Shown: positions 25,219-34,700, counted from the first letter of the stretch. The stretch is DNA of 59,147 bases from Bacteroidota bacterium (GCA_027483445.1 JAIXUS010000006.1:1-59147), one strand, 5' to 3'. Translations and numbers: made by a program. The notes: generated by a model from the sequence alone, not told the origin.

Positions 25219-26037
25219 ATGATTCGAAATTTAGTTATTTCAGCACTGATTGGTCTATTGGGGCTTTCACTACACGGGTGTAAATGGAGGGTAAATACCA
25301 CCATTCACGATGAGTTTAAGCCGTTTTACACCGAGCAGAATGTGGAAGGTTGCTGTATGATATATGATCCGCAACGCCGCGTGGCTCATGTGTACAACCC
25401 ATCAATGGTAGAGCAGCAATTTACACCGGCTTCGACCTTCAAAATTTTCAATTCGCTCGTAGGCCTCGAAACTGGTATCATTCCCAATATACAATATGTG
25501 ATTCCATGGGACAGTGTGCTGAGGGCTAACCAAGCCTGGAACAGCGACCACGACTTACAAAAGGCCTATAAAAACTCCACCGTTTGGTACTATCAGGAGC
25601 TTGCGAGACGTGTGGGGCCTTTGAAAATGCAGTATTGGTTGCAAAAAGCCAAGTACGGAAATGCCGACACCAGCGGCGGCATTGATCAATTTTGGCTCAA
25701 AGGTGGTTTGCGCATATCGGTAAAAGAGCAGATTCGGTTTTTGCAAAGGCTTCACGATCATGATTTGCCATTTTCAAAAAGGAGCATTGACCTCGTTAAA
25801 ACAATCATGCTAAACCGCGATACACTTGGCGGAAAAATCTATGGAAAAACCGGCTGGGGCATGCAGGATCAAACCGATATTGGATGGTATGTGGGCTTTT
25901 TCGAGAGAGGAAATGAGGTATTTTATTTCGCAAATTGTATTCAAACCAATGACCCCAATCACAACAGCTTTGGGGCTGCCAGAATGCAGATTGTATTTCG
26001 GGCGTTACAGTCTTTAGGAATGGCGTTAAAGAATTAG
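25219..26037 (+). CDS. Class D (OXA-like) beta-lactamase family lipoprotein
   Basis: I start at the ATG at 25219, 21 codons inside the longer frame, because it begins a lipoprotein signal (MIRNLVISALIGLLGL, then LSLHGC with Cys21 as lipidation site). The 272-residue product has the class D motifs: Ser72-x-x-Lys75 in TPASTFKIFNS, S-x-V in KNSTVWYYQ, YGN in KYGNAD, the W/G strip in FWLKGGLRIS, and KTG in YGKTGWG. Class D enzymes hydrolyse penicillins or carbapenems using a carboxylated lysine; related domains also serve as sensors (BlaR/MecR), but no such membrane fusion is present. It is likely periplasmic and membrane-anchored. Whether it confers resistance is not known. Confidence 0.9.
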   Translation: MIRNLVISALIGLLGLSLHGCKWRVNTTIHDEFKPFYTEQNVEGCCMIYDPQRRVAHVYNPSMVEQQFTPASTFKIFNSLVGLETGIIPNIQYVIPWDSVLRANQAWNSDHDLQKAYKNSTVWYYQELARRVGPLKMQYWLQKAKYGNADTSGGIDQFWLKGGLRISVKEQIRFLQRLHDHDLPFSKRSIDLVKTIMLNRDTLGGKIYGKTGWGMQDQTDIGWYVGFFERGNEVFYFANCIQTNDPNHNSFGAARMQIVFRALQSLGMALKN

Positions 26038-26067
26038 TCGAAGGTTGTTGAATATATTAGAACAAAT

Positions 26068-26089
26068 GCCCGGTTCAATTGGGCTTTAT
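26068..26089 (+). terminator. Weak intrinsic terminator after the beta-lactamase gene
   Basis: GCCC (26068-26071) and GGGC (26081-26084) can form a short stem over a 9-nt loop, followed by TTTAT. The stem is short, so the call is tentative. Confidence 0.3.
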
Positions 26090-26217
26090 CCGCATGATAT
26101 AGAATAAAATACTAGCATTCGTAGACTATTACCAGGTTCAATACATCGAGATAAATCGATTCATTCCACGATTAAACGTACTTTCAACTCCAAAGCAAAT
26201 AGGTCGATGAATTTCGA

Positions 26218-26913
26218 TTACTTTCGGGCAAATCCATAAGCGATATAGCGCCAATTTCGGGGAGTTATTTGATTAAGAATAAGTGTATCGAGCCAGGAAA
26301 GCACACGCCTTTGATTTTCCGAACGACCAAAAGTGGCCGAAAATCCGGTTGTATGCAAAGCATAGCTCGAAAAAGAATTCAACCAATGCTCTAACTCTGT
26401 TACGCGGACATATCGCCAACTCTGGCCCCACCGAACAAACCGACGACGAAAAAAACGATGCAAAGGTGAAGCTTCAATATTCTCGGCAAACAGCAGAATG
26501 CCTCCCGGTTTTAGTGCCTTGTAGATCTCCTGCATCACTTTCTCCTGTGCCTCAATATTGTTATTCCGACCAATACCGCCTAATATGGATTTAAATACAA
26601 TCACATCAAAATAATTTTCATATGGAATATTTAATGCATCTACATGGGCATAACCAATCCTTTCCTGCACAGAAAATCGCGTATGCAGTTCTGAAGCACG
26701 TTCCTCCACCCCTTCCAAATCGGTGCACAATACCTTCTGTCCATTTAAGGCCATCCACAACGATAATCCACCTTGATTAGCGCCCAATTCGAGAGCCAAG
26801 CCATCCTTTCGCCATTGAACAACCTGCTCCCAAAAGTGCAATGCCTTAGACCATGAGCGCACATCCCATTGTAAAATGGCACGCTTTAATTCTTCAGTCA
26901 TTAATTCTTTCAA
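26218..26913 (-). CDS. Class I SAM-dependent methyltransferase
   Basis: A 231-residue protein with a Rossmann-type SAM-binding core. Motif I is LALELGANQGGLSLW around residues 38-52, the acidic strand-2 end is VLCTDLEG, and HVDALNIPYENYFDVIVFKS and LKPGGILLFAEN are the later core motifs. The C-terminal part is basic and aromatic (FFRRRFVRWGQSWRYV). A second in-frame ATG four codons in (MTEELKR) is also possible. The substrate cannot be told from the sequence. It lies 84 bases after the acyltransferase gene on the same strand and could be the last gene of that operon. Confidence 0.85.
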   Translation of the reverse strand: MKELMTEELKRAILQWDVRSWSKALHFWEQVVQWRKDGLALELGANQGGLSLWMALNGQKVLCTDLEGVEERASELHTRFSVQERIGYAHVDALNIPYENYFDVIVFKSILGGIGRNNNIEAQEKVMQEIYKALKPGGILLFAENIEASPLHRFFRRRFVRWGQSWRYVRVTELEHWLNSFSSYALHTTGFSATFGRSENQRRVLSWLDTLILNQITPRNWRYIAYGFARK

Positions 26914-26997
26914 ATTTCATGGTAAAAATGGTGATTCAATCAATTTCAACAACCTTTAACAAATTTAGACAAAGCAATATTGAAGATCCATGGGTCA

Positions 26998-28287
26998 TCA
27001 AACAGCCCCTAAACTGCGTAATCGGGCTTCCAATTTTGGCCACAATTCAGGATGCTTTGCAGCAGCGGCGCTATATTGAATACTATACCTTCTCAACTGC
27101 AATTGTTCCCACCACAGTAAAGTAATCCAGGTAATGCGTGGCCAGAGCGGGAGCATCAATAAGAGCCATGGAGTCATCAGCGCAGCAAAAAGAATACTCA
27201 CAATTAAAAAGGCGAAATAACTCAACAAAGCACCCGAACCAAACATTACAGAGGCTTTAAATTGCCGTGCTTTGCGGGTTTTATCGACAGCCTTGTTCAC
27301 CAAAGGCAATACCGGCAAGTGTATTAATGCACAAATAATGGCAGGAATAAACCACGCACACAAAAATGCGGTATTCCAATTGGGTACACGCCTTGGATGA
27401 AAACCGAGAGGAATGCCGGTTTTTTGCCAGGCTTTTTCCAACAATTCTGCTTGTTCAATTTGAGACACATCCACATCTTCATTGAGAATACCGGCAATAA
27501 ATGCCTGCTCGTCGCGAAGCCTTTTTCCTAGATTAAATCTCGCCGCAAAAAATGAAAAACGATAAGGTAAACGGTGAATATTCAGTAAAACTTCAGCGCC
27601 AAAATCCCAGTCTTTCTTTGGAATTATTAATAATTCATTACGCATGGCTTCACTAAGGCGATCGTTAAAAACGCGAACAGCTTTAGCAGGCTCTACTTTC
27701 CAAACCGGCTGTAAATCGTGGGTTTCGATGGCCTTTCCGAACGAAACCATAAGCTCTGAACGAAATTGATAAGGAGCCGTATAATTAATCCCCACCGGAA
27801 TTACAGATAAATTCTGAACCCAATCGGTAGCACCAAAATAAATGCGTGCAGTTCCCTTTTTAAGGGCCCGCAGGCGCTTTTCTACCACGCAATTGCCTTC
27901 TGAAAAAATTAAAATGAGCTCTCCCTTTCGAAGCAAATCATAGCAGCGGGCAAAAGTTTCCTGATTTTTGTCGAGATTTTCGGTGCCCTCCTGCAGACGG
28001 TAAATAGGAATCATGTTCAAGCGGCTCAGGATAAAGCGGGCTGCCGGCTTTCGAAAAACATCAGAGCGCACCAGAAAGTGAATCCTTCGCTTTAAAATCA
28101 AGGCCACCACAATGGCGTCGAGAAAGGAATTGGGATGATTACAGGCCAACAATGCAGGCCCTTTCCTGGGCACATGCGTGAGGCCATCCACAAACACGCG
28201 CCTGAAGTGAATGCGCATCCAATAGCGCATGATCCAATGTAAAAATGCGTACAGCAAGCCGGAGGAGTTTTCGGCAAAGCTAATCAA
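26998..28287 (-). CDS. PlsC/GPAT-like phospholipid acyltransferase with membrane C-terminus
   Basis: A 429-residue acyltransferase. The catalytic His-Asp motif is NHPNSFLD (residues 50-57; one residue longer between His and Asp than the classic HX4D, a spacing seen in GPAT-like members), followed by FSEGNC and VIPVGINY as the later substrate-binding blocks. Two to three hydrophobic segments near residues 335-400 indicate membrane anchoring. It probably transfers acyl chains to glycerol-phosphate or lysophosphatidate in the inner membrane. It begins 11 bases after the LytR-type regulator gene, so it belongs to the same operon. Confidence 0.87.
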   Translation of the reverse strand: MISFAENSSGLLYAFLHWIMRYWMRIHFRRVFVDGLTHVPRKGPALLACNHPNSFLDAIVVALILKRRIHFLVRSDVFRKPAARFILSRLNMIPIYRLQEGTENLDKNQETFARCYDLLRKGELILIFSEGNCVVEKRLRALKKGTARIYFGATDWVQNLSVIPVGINYTAPYQFRSELMVSFGKAIETHDLQPVWKVEPAKAVRVFNDRLSEAMRNELLIIPKKDWDFGAEVLLNIHRLPYRFSFFAARFNLGKRLRDEQAFIAGILNEDVDVSQIEQAELLEKAWQKTGIPLGFHPRRVPNWNTAFLCAWFIPAIICALIHLPVLPLVNKAVDKTRKARQFKASVMFGSGALLSYFAFLIVSILFAALMTPWLLLMLPLWPRITWITLLWWEQLQLRRYSIQYSAAAAKHPELWPKLEARLRSLGAV

Positions 28288-28298
28288 GACAATTGTTT

Positions 28299-29054
28299 TT
28301 AGCTACCCAACCACAACTTGAATTGCACAGCCCGTTCTCGGCTCACAGTTGCAGCAGACTGCTGATCTAGCGGTGGATTAAGCTCAAGCTTGAGTTTTCC
28401 CTGAAAATGAAGGGCTACTTTTCCGATGGCTTCCCGCTGCACCAATAGCGAGCGGCTGCATCGGAAAAACTGGGTCGGATCCAATTCGCGTTGCAATTCA
28501 TCTAGTGATTGACTTAGCCAAAATCGCTTGTTATCAAGGGTGCAGAGTTGTACCATTTTATCTTCGGCCCTAAACCAGGCTAATTCTTCGCAGGCCAGAG
28601 AAATCAATTCATCACCTTTATTCACCAGCAAACGGCGGCGAAAAGTGTTCGGTTGCAGTTGCTCAATCAACGATTGTATAGCCAATTGTGCCGATTGACC
28701 TGAGAAGCGGCGATGTTTCTCTAAGGCGCGGTGAAGATTTTCAGGCTCAATCGGTTTTAACAAATAATCAATGCTGTTTAATTCAAATGCACGTAAAGCA
28801 TGCTCGTGGTAAGCTGTAGTAAAAATTACTGGACTACTCACTGTAACCCGCTCGTAAATGGAAAAGCAGCTTCCATCGGCCAATTCAATATCCTGAAAAA
28901 TTAAATCGGGTGGAGGATTAGAATTAAGCCATTGCACTGTTTCATCAATGCTTTCGGTAAATATCAGTCGTGCCTCACCATAACCGGCCTCCTGCAACAA
29001 GCGGTGCATTCTTCGTGCGGCAAGTGGTTCATCTTCAACAATTAAAATAAGCAT
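28299..29054 (-). CDS. LytTR-family response regulator
   Basis: I choose the ATG at 29054, 4 bases after the sensor kinase stop, rather than the one at 29075 inside it, because MLILIVEDEPLAARR is the natural start of a receiver domain. The product is 251 residues. The receiver has acidic Glu7/Asp8, phospho-acceptor Asp55 (LIFQDIELADG), the Thr of FTTAYHEHA, and the Lys in YLLKPIE. A linker leads to a C-terminal LytTR DNA-binding domain (LLVNKGDELISL, DKMVQLCT, FFRCSRSLLV). It pairs with the upstream LytS-type kinase to control transcription; targets probably include this operon. Confidence 0.93.
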   Translation of the reverse strand: MLILIVEDEPLAARRMHRLLQEAGYGEARLIFTESIDETVQWLNSNPPPDLIFQDIELADGSCFSIYERVTVSSPVIFTTAYHEHALRAFELNSIDYLLKPIEPENLHRALEKHRRFSGQSAQLAIQSLIEQLQPNTFRRRLLVNKGDELISLACEELAWFRAEDKMVQLCTLDNKRFWLSQSLDELQRELDPTQFFRCSRSLLVQREAIGKVALHFQGKLKLELNPPLDQQSAATVSRERAVQFKLWLGS

Positions 29055-29058
29055 ATAT

Positions 29059-30117
29059 TCACGATGATTGAACAATTAATGGAAGGGTTACGCGGAACAA
29101 ATCAGAATTAGCCTCGATTTGAATCGATTGGTGAGCGGCCAAGGCATATCTTTTTTGAATGTTTCCTAAGCCGGTACCGGTTCCCGGCGGAATGTTTTTC
29201 TTCGGTGTTCGGTTATTTTCAACAACAATTCGATTGTGTTCAATTGCAATACGAATTATCAATCTCCGATCAGCAGAAATAGCATTGTGTTTTTCTGCAT
29301 TTTCAACAAGCATTTGCAAGGCCAATGGGGGAATAAAGTTTTTCTCCGCTTCCAGCGGGATGTCGACCTGCAATACAATACGGTTATCGTAGCGCTGGTT
29401 AAGCAGAAAAACATAGTCTTTAACCAATGCCAATTCGATACTTAATGGCACTAATGCTTCCTGATTTACCTGAATTACATATCGGTAATAATTCGAAAGC
29501 TTTTGGACGAAGTTTTTGGCTGTATGAGGCGATTCATCAATCAGCGCAATTAACGTATTGAGGCTATTGAATAAAAAATGAGGCCCTACCTGATTTTTAA
29601 GCGTCTCAAAATGCGAACGTAACGTTTCTTGCTTCAGCCGCTCTTTGTCGATGAGTGTATCGCGATACAATCTAAAAATTGCAATACCCTCCGTAAATGT
29701 ATTAATTAGCAATGAAATGAGAACGGCCAATGCCGTATTGCTGATGAGTTGTTCCCGTGTGACATCGGCTCCCGCAAGGCCAAAGAAAAACAAGGTAAAT
29801 GGAATGGTAGCCGCAACTGCAATGATGAAAATTGCAGGAATTTCAACAAGAATTCTTCGAACCCGATGTGTTTCCCATGGAAGGTATTGATTGAGAACGA
29901 AAAACATAAGGCGAAACAAAACGTACAATAAAATGCTGATGGAAACTGAAAATAAAAGATTCCGAATTAATATACTTTGGAGGCTATCGATTTGATTTAC
30001 CAAGGCATAATACACCGCAATGATGATTCCCAAGCCAACCATAAGCATCAGATCGCTGAGAATACTCAATGGACCTGAGCTGATAATTCCGCGTATTGGA
30101 TCTTTTCTTTCTTCCAT
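29059..30117 (-). CDS. LytS-type membrane sensor histidine kinase
   Basis: A 352-residue kinase with four hydrophobic segments in the first about 160 residues (for example LSDLMLMVGLGIIIAVYYAL). A His_kinase-family phosphorylation box follows, LKNQVGPHFLFNSLNTLIALI, and then an ATPase domain with the N-box LQMLVENAEKHN and the G-box GTGTGLGNIQKRY. There is no large extracytoplasmic sensor, so the signal is likely membrane-derived or passed from a partner. It is encoded 18 bases after the DUF2306-like membrane protein and 4 bases before the cognate regulator. Confidence 0.93.
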   Translation of the reverse strand: MEERKDPIRGIISSGPLSILSDLMLMVGLGIIIAVYYALVNQIDSLQSILIRNLLFSVSISILLYVLFRLMFFVLNQYLPWETHRVRRILVEIPAIFIIAVAATIPFTLFFFGLAGADVTREQLISNTALAVLISLLINTFTEGIAIFRLYRDTLIDKERLKQETLRSHFETLKNQVGPHFLFNSLNTLIALIDESPHTAKNFVQKLSNYYRYVIQVNQEALVPLSIELALVKDYVFLLNQRYDNRIVLQVDIPLEAEKNFIPPLALQMLVENAEKHNAISADRRLIIRIAIEHNRIVVENNRTPKKNIPPGTGTGLGNIQKRYALAAHQSIQIEANSDLFRVTLPLIVQSS

Positions 30118-30135
30118 GGCGAAACAATGTACACA

Positions 30136-30801
30136 TTATTGTTGAATGCTGGCTTTGGGACGGGTGTATTTACGTACCCACCTCGAAATAAGCGGCCCGA
30201 TTATCAATGATGGGCCAAGCCAAACCAACAACGGAGGCAGCAAACCACTGAGATTAACCACTAAAAATGCCGTGAGTGCTGAAATGTAAGAGCCACTCAT
30301 CCGACCAATATGAGTATTTAACCATTGTTTGCGCACTATTAAATCGCCATCGGGCCGAAGGTAAAGTCGGGTGTCGTTAAAGCTAAACACGAGGGAAGCT
30401 GAGCCAAAAATGATTAATACAGGATTAATTACCCATTTATTCTGTTCGAAATCAAAAATGCCTGATAAAATCATAAATACTGAGAGAAATAAAGTGATTA
30501 TCGCAATGGAAAGATCTACAATTTTCATTTTACTTGTTGTTCCTCGCTTCTGTCGGGCCATCCGCCAGCCCGAATAGCAGAGGTAAAAACTGAAAATCCC
30601 AATGAGAAAAAGGAATTGATTGTTGCCCCAAAAGGCCATTCCAATTCCACTTAATGTTGCCAAAGCCATTGAAATTACGTACCCTAATCCAAGATAGCGA
30701 TGGCGCTTATCGCCTTTTTTGATGACGAGTATGAGGCTGCCTAAAAGTAAGCCCGACATTCCTCCAAAAACATGGAGAATAAGTGCAGTTTCCTTGATCA
30801 T
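30136..30801 (-). CDS. DUF2306-like multi-pass membrane protein
   Basis: A 221-residue protein with about six to seven hydrophobic helices. The N-terminal pattern LHVFGGMSGLLLGSLIL, then KKGDKRHRYLGLGYV, is the conserved histidine/glycine arrangement of DUF2306-like proteins, and WLNTHIGRMSGSYISA carries another conserved His. The histidines could bind a metal or haem, which is inference. It sits 15 bases after the TonB receptor gene and 18 bases before the sensor kinase, so it may help couple receptor or membrane state to the kinase. Confidence 0.75.
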   Translation of the reverse strand: MIKETALILHVFGGMSGLLLGSLILVIKKGDKRHRYLGLGYVISMALATLSGIGMAFWGNNQFLFLIGIFSFYLCYSGWRMARQKRGTTSKMKIVDLSIAIITLFLSVFMILSGIFDFEQNKWVINPVLIIFGSASLVFSFNDTRLYLRPDGDLIVRKQWLNTHIGRMSGSYISALTAFLVVNLSGLLPPLLVWLGPSLIIGPLISRWVRKYTRPKASIQQ

Positions 30802-30816
30802 GGTTTTTGGTTTGGG

Positions 30817-33189
30817 TCAAAAGGTTATCCGGTAAAGCGCCATTGGGAAAAACCCAACCTGAAAATTATCTACAATGCTTTCTGATATTGGATTGTAGCT
30901 CCGGGTAAACAGATTTTTCCGATTCAATATATTTTGAAAATCAATCCCGTATTCTTCGGTATATTTCTTTTTGTTCTTCCTGAATCCAAATCGAACATCA
31001 AATCGCCTGTAATCGGGCAATTGTTCCGTGTAAGCGAGATTGTTCAAGCGTACTTCAGTACCTACGGCCCGGCTGGCTTCTAAATCTATTGGGCTCACCC
31101 ACATGCCACCGGTTAGGACGGCCCGGCCACTAAGAATGAACACGTTCTGCTTGTTTTTACCCACCGGAAACTCCTTACCGGCCAACACATTTACCGCATA
31201 TTGATTATTGAAGGCAGTGTTTCTTTCTACACCATCAGAACCTTTGTATTTACTGTCGTAAAGGCTTCCGGTGATGAGAAAATAATAATTATGACTAAAG
31301 AATTTTTCGAGGGTTAATTCAATACCCTTATTTCTGCCTGTGCCGGTGCTTTGAAGGCTGTCGGGACCGATTACATCGCCAAAATCGGCACCAATGTTTA
31401 ACACCGAGGTGCCATCCGGCCGATAGGCCTGAACCCCAACATTGTTAAGTCTTTGGTAATAAACCTCGGCCTTGATTCTAAAATGCTCGGTTGGCATTAT
31501 GTCGTAGCCCAAAACAAAGTGCTCAGCCCTCAAAAAATCGAGTCCTGTGTTGGTGCGCATCAGAGTGCCATCATTCAAGCGGGTTTCGCGGAGGTACACA
31601 TTAATGGGCAATACACGACTGTGTAAACCATACCCGAGCGAAAGACTTTGATTATTGTGCTGAAAACGGGCTGAAAGCCTTGGCTCCAGGGCAAATTTGT
31701 TATTTATATCAAAATGCATGGCATGAAATCCCGCATTGATACTCAGCTCAGGAATGGGCTTGTATTGCAGCTGAGAGTAGCCTTGTAGCAATGTTCCATT
31801 TCCGTTAAAGTCGACCAGTGGCAGATAACCTTGCAGAAATTTCCGATACACATTCACATTTGCCCGATTTTCGGAAATTGTAGTGATGGCACCCGAACGC
31901 ATGCTAAGTTTTGAGTTCCATTTGGCGCTCCAAACCAAGGTTCCAAGCACTTTTTGCTCAGTGATATTCGAACGAAAATCGCGAAATGCCTCGTACTGTG
32001 GCGTGATGCTATCGACTGCAGTTCTGAATCGGTTTCCGGTGGTCGCCAGCGTTAGTCGGAGGCTGTGCTTCGGTCCCGAAAACCATGTTCGGCTTACTCC
32101 CACAACAGCTACGTCGGAGCCATTTTTTAAATCCTCACGGGTGTTGGGCTCATCACTCCATCGGCTGCTGTCTAATTGGGCCACAAAGTGGATGTCGCTC
32201 GTTCCGGCAATTGCAAAAACACTGGTGCTTCCCTTCTTGTGTGGGAAATGTAGCTTTAAGCTGAGGTCCTGATACTTCGGTACTCCGCCTTCGACAAATG
32301 AAATACCCACGGCATCGAATAAGCCTAAAGTGGAATACCGGTAACTGATTAAATAAGAGGCCCCTTTTTTATTGAGTGGCCCCTCGGCACCAAGCTCGAA
32401 TCCGTTGAAACCAACCTGCCCGGTGAATTCGTGTTTTTCGTTGTTTCCATTGCGGAGCTTCACATCGAACACGCCAGAGCTGGCATTTCCGTATTCTGCG
32501 GCAAAAGCCCCCGACCCAAAATCGCTGTTGGCCATTACGTTGGTGTTGAGCACCGAAACAGCACCGCCGGATGTTCCGGAGCCGGAGAAATGGCTTGGGC
32601 TTGGTATGTCGATGCCCTCAAGACGCCAAAGAATGCCCATGGGTGTATTGCCTCGCACCACAATATCGTTGCGTTGGTCGTTACCGGCCACTACTCCGGC
32701 AAAGGAAGTGGCCAAACGGGCAGGATCACCAAAGCTGCCGGCATAGCGCTGGGCCTCATCCACCGAAAAGGTTCGACTGCTCACAACCGACATTTCATTG
32801 AGGGCTTTGTCTTTGTCAGACCGTGCCACAATTTCTACCGCATTGCCCATCACAGCCTGGCTTTCCAAAGAAACATTAACAACCAGTTCTTTGGAAGAAC
32901 TCAACACAAGGTTTCCCAGTTTTACCGGGGCATAGCCAACCATGGAGATGCGCACAACCGGACGACCAATAGCGACATCAGGAATGCGAAATCGTCCGTT
33001 CAAATCGGTCGAAGCCCCTTGCAAAGGCTGTGTTTGCTCTACGATGACTGAAGCACCCGGAATTGGTTGTCCGGTTGCTTTGTCGGTTACCTCACCGCGG
33101 ATCGTTTGGGTGAGCCTTTCGGTTTGTGCAGTTGCCGGCTTCGAACACATGAAGCTGGCGAGCATGAAAAGTAGCAGCGATGTTTTCAT
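30817..33189 (-). CDS. TonB-dependent receptor with carboxypeptidase-like N-terminal domain
   Basis: A 790-residue outer-membrane transporter. Signal peptide residues 1-21 (ending ATAQ). A carboxypeptidase-regulatory-like beta domain spans about 28-110 (GEVTDKATGQPIPGASVIVE), the plug about 125-235 (NDIVVRGNTPMGILWRLEGIDIP), and a beta-barrel extends to the C-terminus, ending in an aromatic residue (ALYRITF). No SusD partner is adjacent, which argues against a polysaccharide locus; metal, peptide or siderophore uptake is possible. It is first in a tight operon with a membrane protein, LytS/LytR and an acyltransferase. Confidence 0.93.
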   Translation of the reverse strand: MKTSLLLFMLASFMCSKPATAQTERLTQTIRGEVTDKATGQPIPGASVIVEQTQPLQGASTDLNGRFRIPDVAIGRPVVRISMVGYAPVKLGNLVLSSSKELVVNVSLESQAVMGNAVEIVARSDKDKALNEMSVVSSRTFSVDEAQRYAGSFGDPARLATSFAGVVAGNDQRNDIVVRGNTPMGILWRLEGIDIPSPSHFSGSGTSGGAVSVLNTNVMANSDFGSGAFAAEYGNASSGVFDVKLRNGNNEKHEFTGQVGFNGFELGAEGPLNKKGASYLISYRYSTLGLFDAVGISFVEGGVPKYQDLSLKLHFPHKKGSTSVFAIAGTSDIHFVAQLDSSRWSDEPNTREDLKNGSDVAVVGVSRTWFSGPKHSLRLTLATTGNRFRTAVDSITPQYEAFRDFRSNITEQKVLGTLVWSAKWNSKLSMRSGAITTISENRANVNVYRKFLQGYLPLVDFNGNGTLLQGYSQLQYKPIPELSINAGFHAMHFDINNKFALEPRLSARFQHNNQSLSLGYGLHSRVLPINVYLRETRLNDGTLMRTNTGLDFLRAEHFVLGYDIMPTEHFRIKAEVYYQRLNNVGVQAYRPDGTSVLNIGADFGDVIGPDSLQSTGTGRNKGIELTLEKFFSHNYYFLITGSLYDSKYKGSDGVERNTAFNNQYAVNVLAGKEFPVGKNKQNVFILSGRAVLTGGMWVSPIDLEASRAVGTEVRLNNLAYTEQLPDYRRFDVRFGFRKNKKKYTEEYGIDFQNILNRKNLFTRSYNPISESIVDNFQVGFFPMALYRITF

Positions 33190-33643
33190 GGGGCAAACAT
33201 CGCACGGAGATCTTCCTGTGAAAACAACTTTCCGACGAATGGTTAAAAATCGACGATGAACCGAACGTACAGCTCAATCACTAGAATTAGGAGCTAACGA
33301 AAACACGCAATAGTTTTATTCATTAGCACTTTAATCCTTTGTTTGAGTAAGACTCGGCGCAAAGTTTTGGGTCTGCTTTTAAAAATCTATGCGCTTCTGA
33401 ATTTTTAAAGCTCAATAATTTGTTAGCCAGAAAACACCCTCTGCTGAGTAGTCCTCGGCTCGCAAAACTCAAAGTGCGGCTTGACCTTGTTGCCTTGCAT
33501 CTGCTGCATTACTGACATTTTTGGTAGACTTTATTCATTGAGTAGAACTGAAGGTCGATCTTACCGTATTGCCATCCAGCGGTAGCGCCCCAAACAACCC
33601 ACAACAGGATAATTGCTCGAAGCTTTTGAGCAAAATACCTGAA
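33190..33643. other. Intergenic region between cdsA and the TonB receptor operon
   Basis: No gene is supported in these 454 bases. GCTAAC (33293-33298) and GTTAGC (33422-33427) are 135 bases apart end to end, similar to the attC-like sites, but there are no internal complementary arms. No riboswitch or promoter match was found upstream of the receptor gene. Confidence 0.5.
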
Positions 33644-34483
33644 TCAGAGCCACTCCGCAATGGTGAGCCCGGCCCAATAAACCGGTGCGGCGAAAAAGGT
33701 TGAGTCGAAACGATCGAGGATTCCACCATGTCCGGGTAGTAGGGTACCGGAATCCTTGATGCCTGCTTGTCGTTTAAACATCGATTCCACCAAGTCGCCA
33801 GCGGTACCGGCAAAGGCCATCAGCACGCCAACAAGCAGCCAAACGGGCAAAGTGTAGGTTCCCAAAACGGCATGTGCAGCAATACCCACGAGGGCCGAGG
33901 CGATTGTGCCTCCGATGAAGCCTTCGATGGTTTTCTTGGGCGACAGGCGCTCAAACAGTTTGCGTTTACCGAAAAAACGACCACTGAAGTACGCTACAGT
34001 GTCGGAGGCCCACATGAAAAAGAAGAAAAACAGCACGTTCCAGGGTTCATAACCGCCGCTTTCTCCGATAGATACGACAAGCAAGCACCCCATTGGAAGT
34101 GCGAGATAAAGCGGCCCTACGAATAGATAGGCCAAATTGCCGAGTGGATTTGGTCGTGCTCTAAACAACTCAACAGCTAAGGCCGCCGAGAACAACAAGG
34201 AAAAGCAAGCCAAGGCGAGTAGAAGGTGGGCCGACTTTACACCGTAACTCCCATCTAAAAGCGGAATACCAATGAACAACAGAAATACAAACAAGCTTAT
34301 GGCAAAGCTAAAGCCCCTGGCCGGCTGCAAACTGATTCCCGGTGCGCTCGCTAAGGCATTTAGTTCACGTTGGCCTTGAACGACAAGGAACAATAATAGC
34401 GCTGCATAACTGTACTCCGACAGTAAAATACTACCAATGAGTACGATTCCGAAAATTACGCCGGTAATGATGCGTGTTTTCAC
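33644..34483 (-). CDS. cdsA: Phosphatidate cytidylyltransferase
   Basis: A 279-residue integral membrane enzyme with about eight hydrophobic helices. The C-terminal CDP-alcohol signature is complete (KDSGTLLPGHGGILDRFDS), preceded by DTVAYFSGRFFGKRKL and SPKKTIEGFIGG. It makes CDP-diacylglycerol from phosphatidate and CTP for phospholipid synthesis. It is the last gene of the rsfS-ftsH-DUF2007-cdsA operon, 10 bases after the DUF2007 gene. A phosphatidylserine decarboxylase gene, often next in Bacteroidota, is not here. Confidence 0.95.
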   Translation of the reverse strand: MKTRIITGVIFGIVLIGSILLSEYSYAALLLFLVVQGQRELNALASAPGISLQPARGFSFAISLFVFLLFIGIPLLDGSYGVKSAHLLLALACFSLLFSAALAVELFRARPNPLGNLAYLFVGPLYLALPMGCLLVVSIGESGGYEPWNVLFFFFFMWASDTVAYFSGRFFGKRKLFERLSPKKTIEGFIGGTIASALVGIAAHAVLGTYTLPVWLLVGVLMAFAGTAGDLVESMFKRQAGIKDSGTLLPGHGGILDRFDSTFFAAPVYWAGLTIAEWL

Positions 34484-34493
34484 CCGCGCTCAC

Positions 34494-34700
34494 TCAGCTT
34501 GAATAGGCGGCTAGAATTTCTTTGGCCTTATCAACAGCATCTGAAGGAACATAAAGCTCCGATTCGGCGCCGGAAGGCAGTTCAGAATCGGTTTTATCGA
34601 TCAGTGAAGCGGCAATCCCTTCTCCTTCAAGCACCGATTGCATCAACCGAAGACGAACGCTGTCGGTGTCAGAAAGGATTAATTTCCATTGGGTTTCCAT
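34494..34700 (-). CDS. DUF2007-type small protein
   Basis: A 68-residue cytoplasmic protein. The pattern WKLILSDTDSVRLRLMQSVLEGEGI, then a short linker with DKTDSELPSG, then LYVPSDAVDKAKEILA fits the DUF2007 'putative signal transducing' family, a ferredoxin-like fold of unknown role. It lies 12 bases after ftsH and 10 before cdsA. Confidence 0.85.
   Translation of the reverse strand: METQWKLILSDTDSVRLRLMQSVLEGEGIAASLIDKTDSELPSGAESELYVPSDAVDKAKEILAAYSS

Noticed and set aside
33293-33427. GCTAAC and GTTAGC 135 bases apart, like the outer cores of the attC-like sites
   Set aside because: No complementary internal arms and no TTTGGCG-type sequence; the six-base cores alone can arise by chance.
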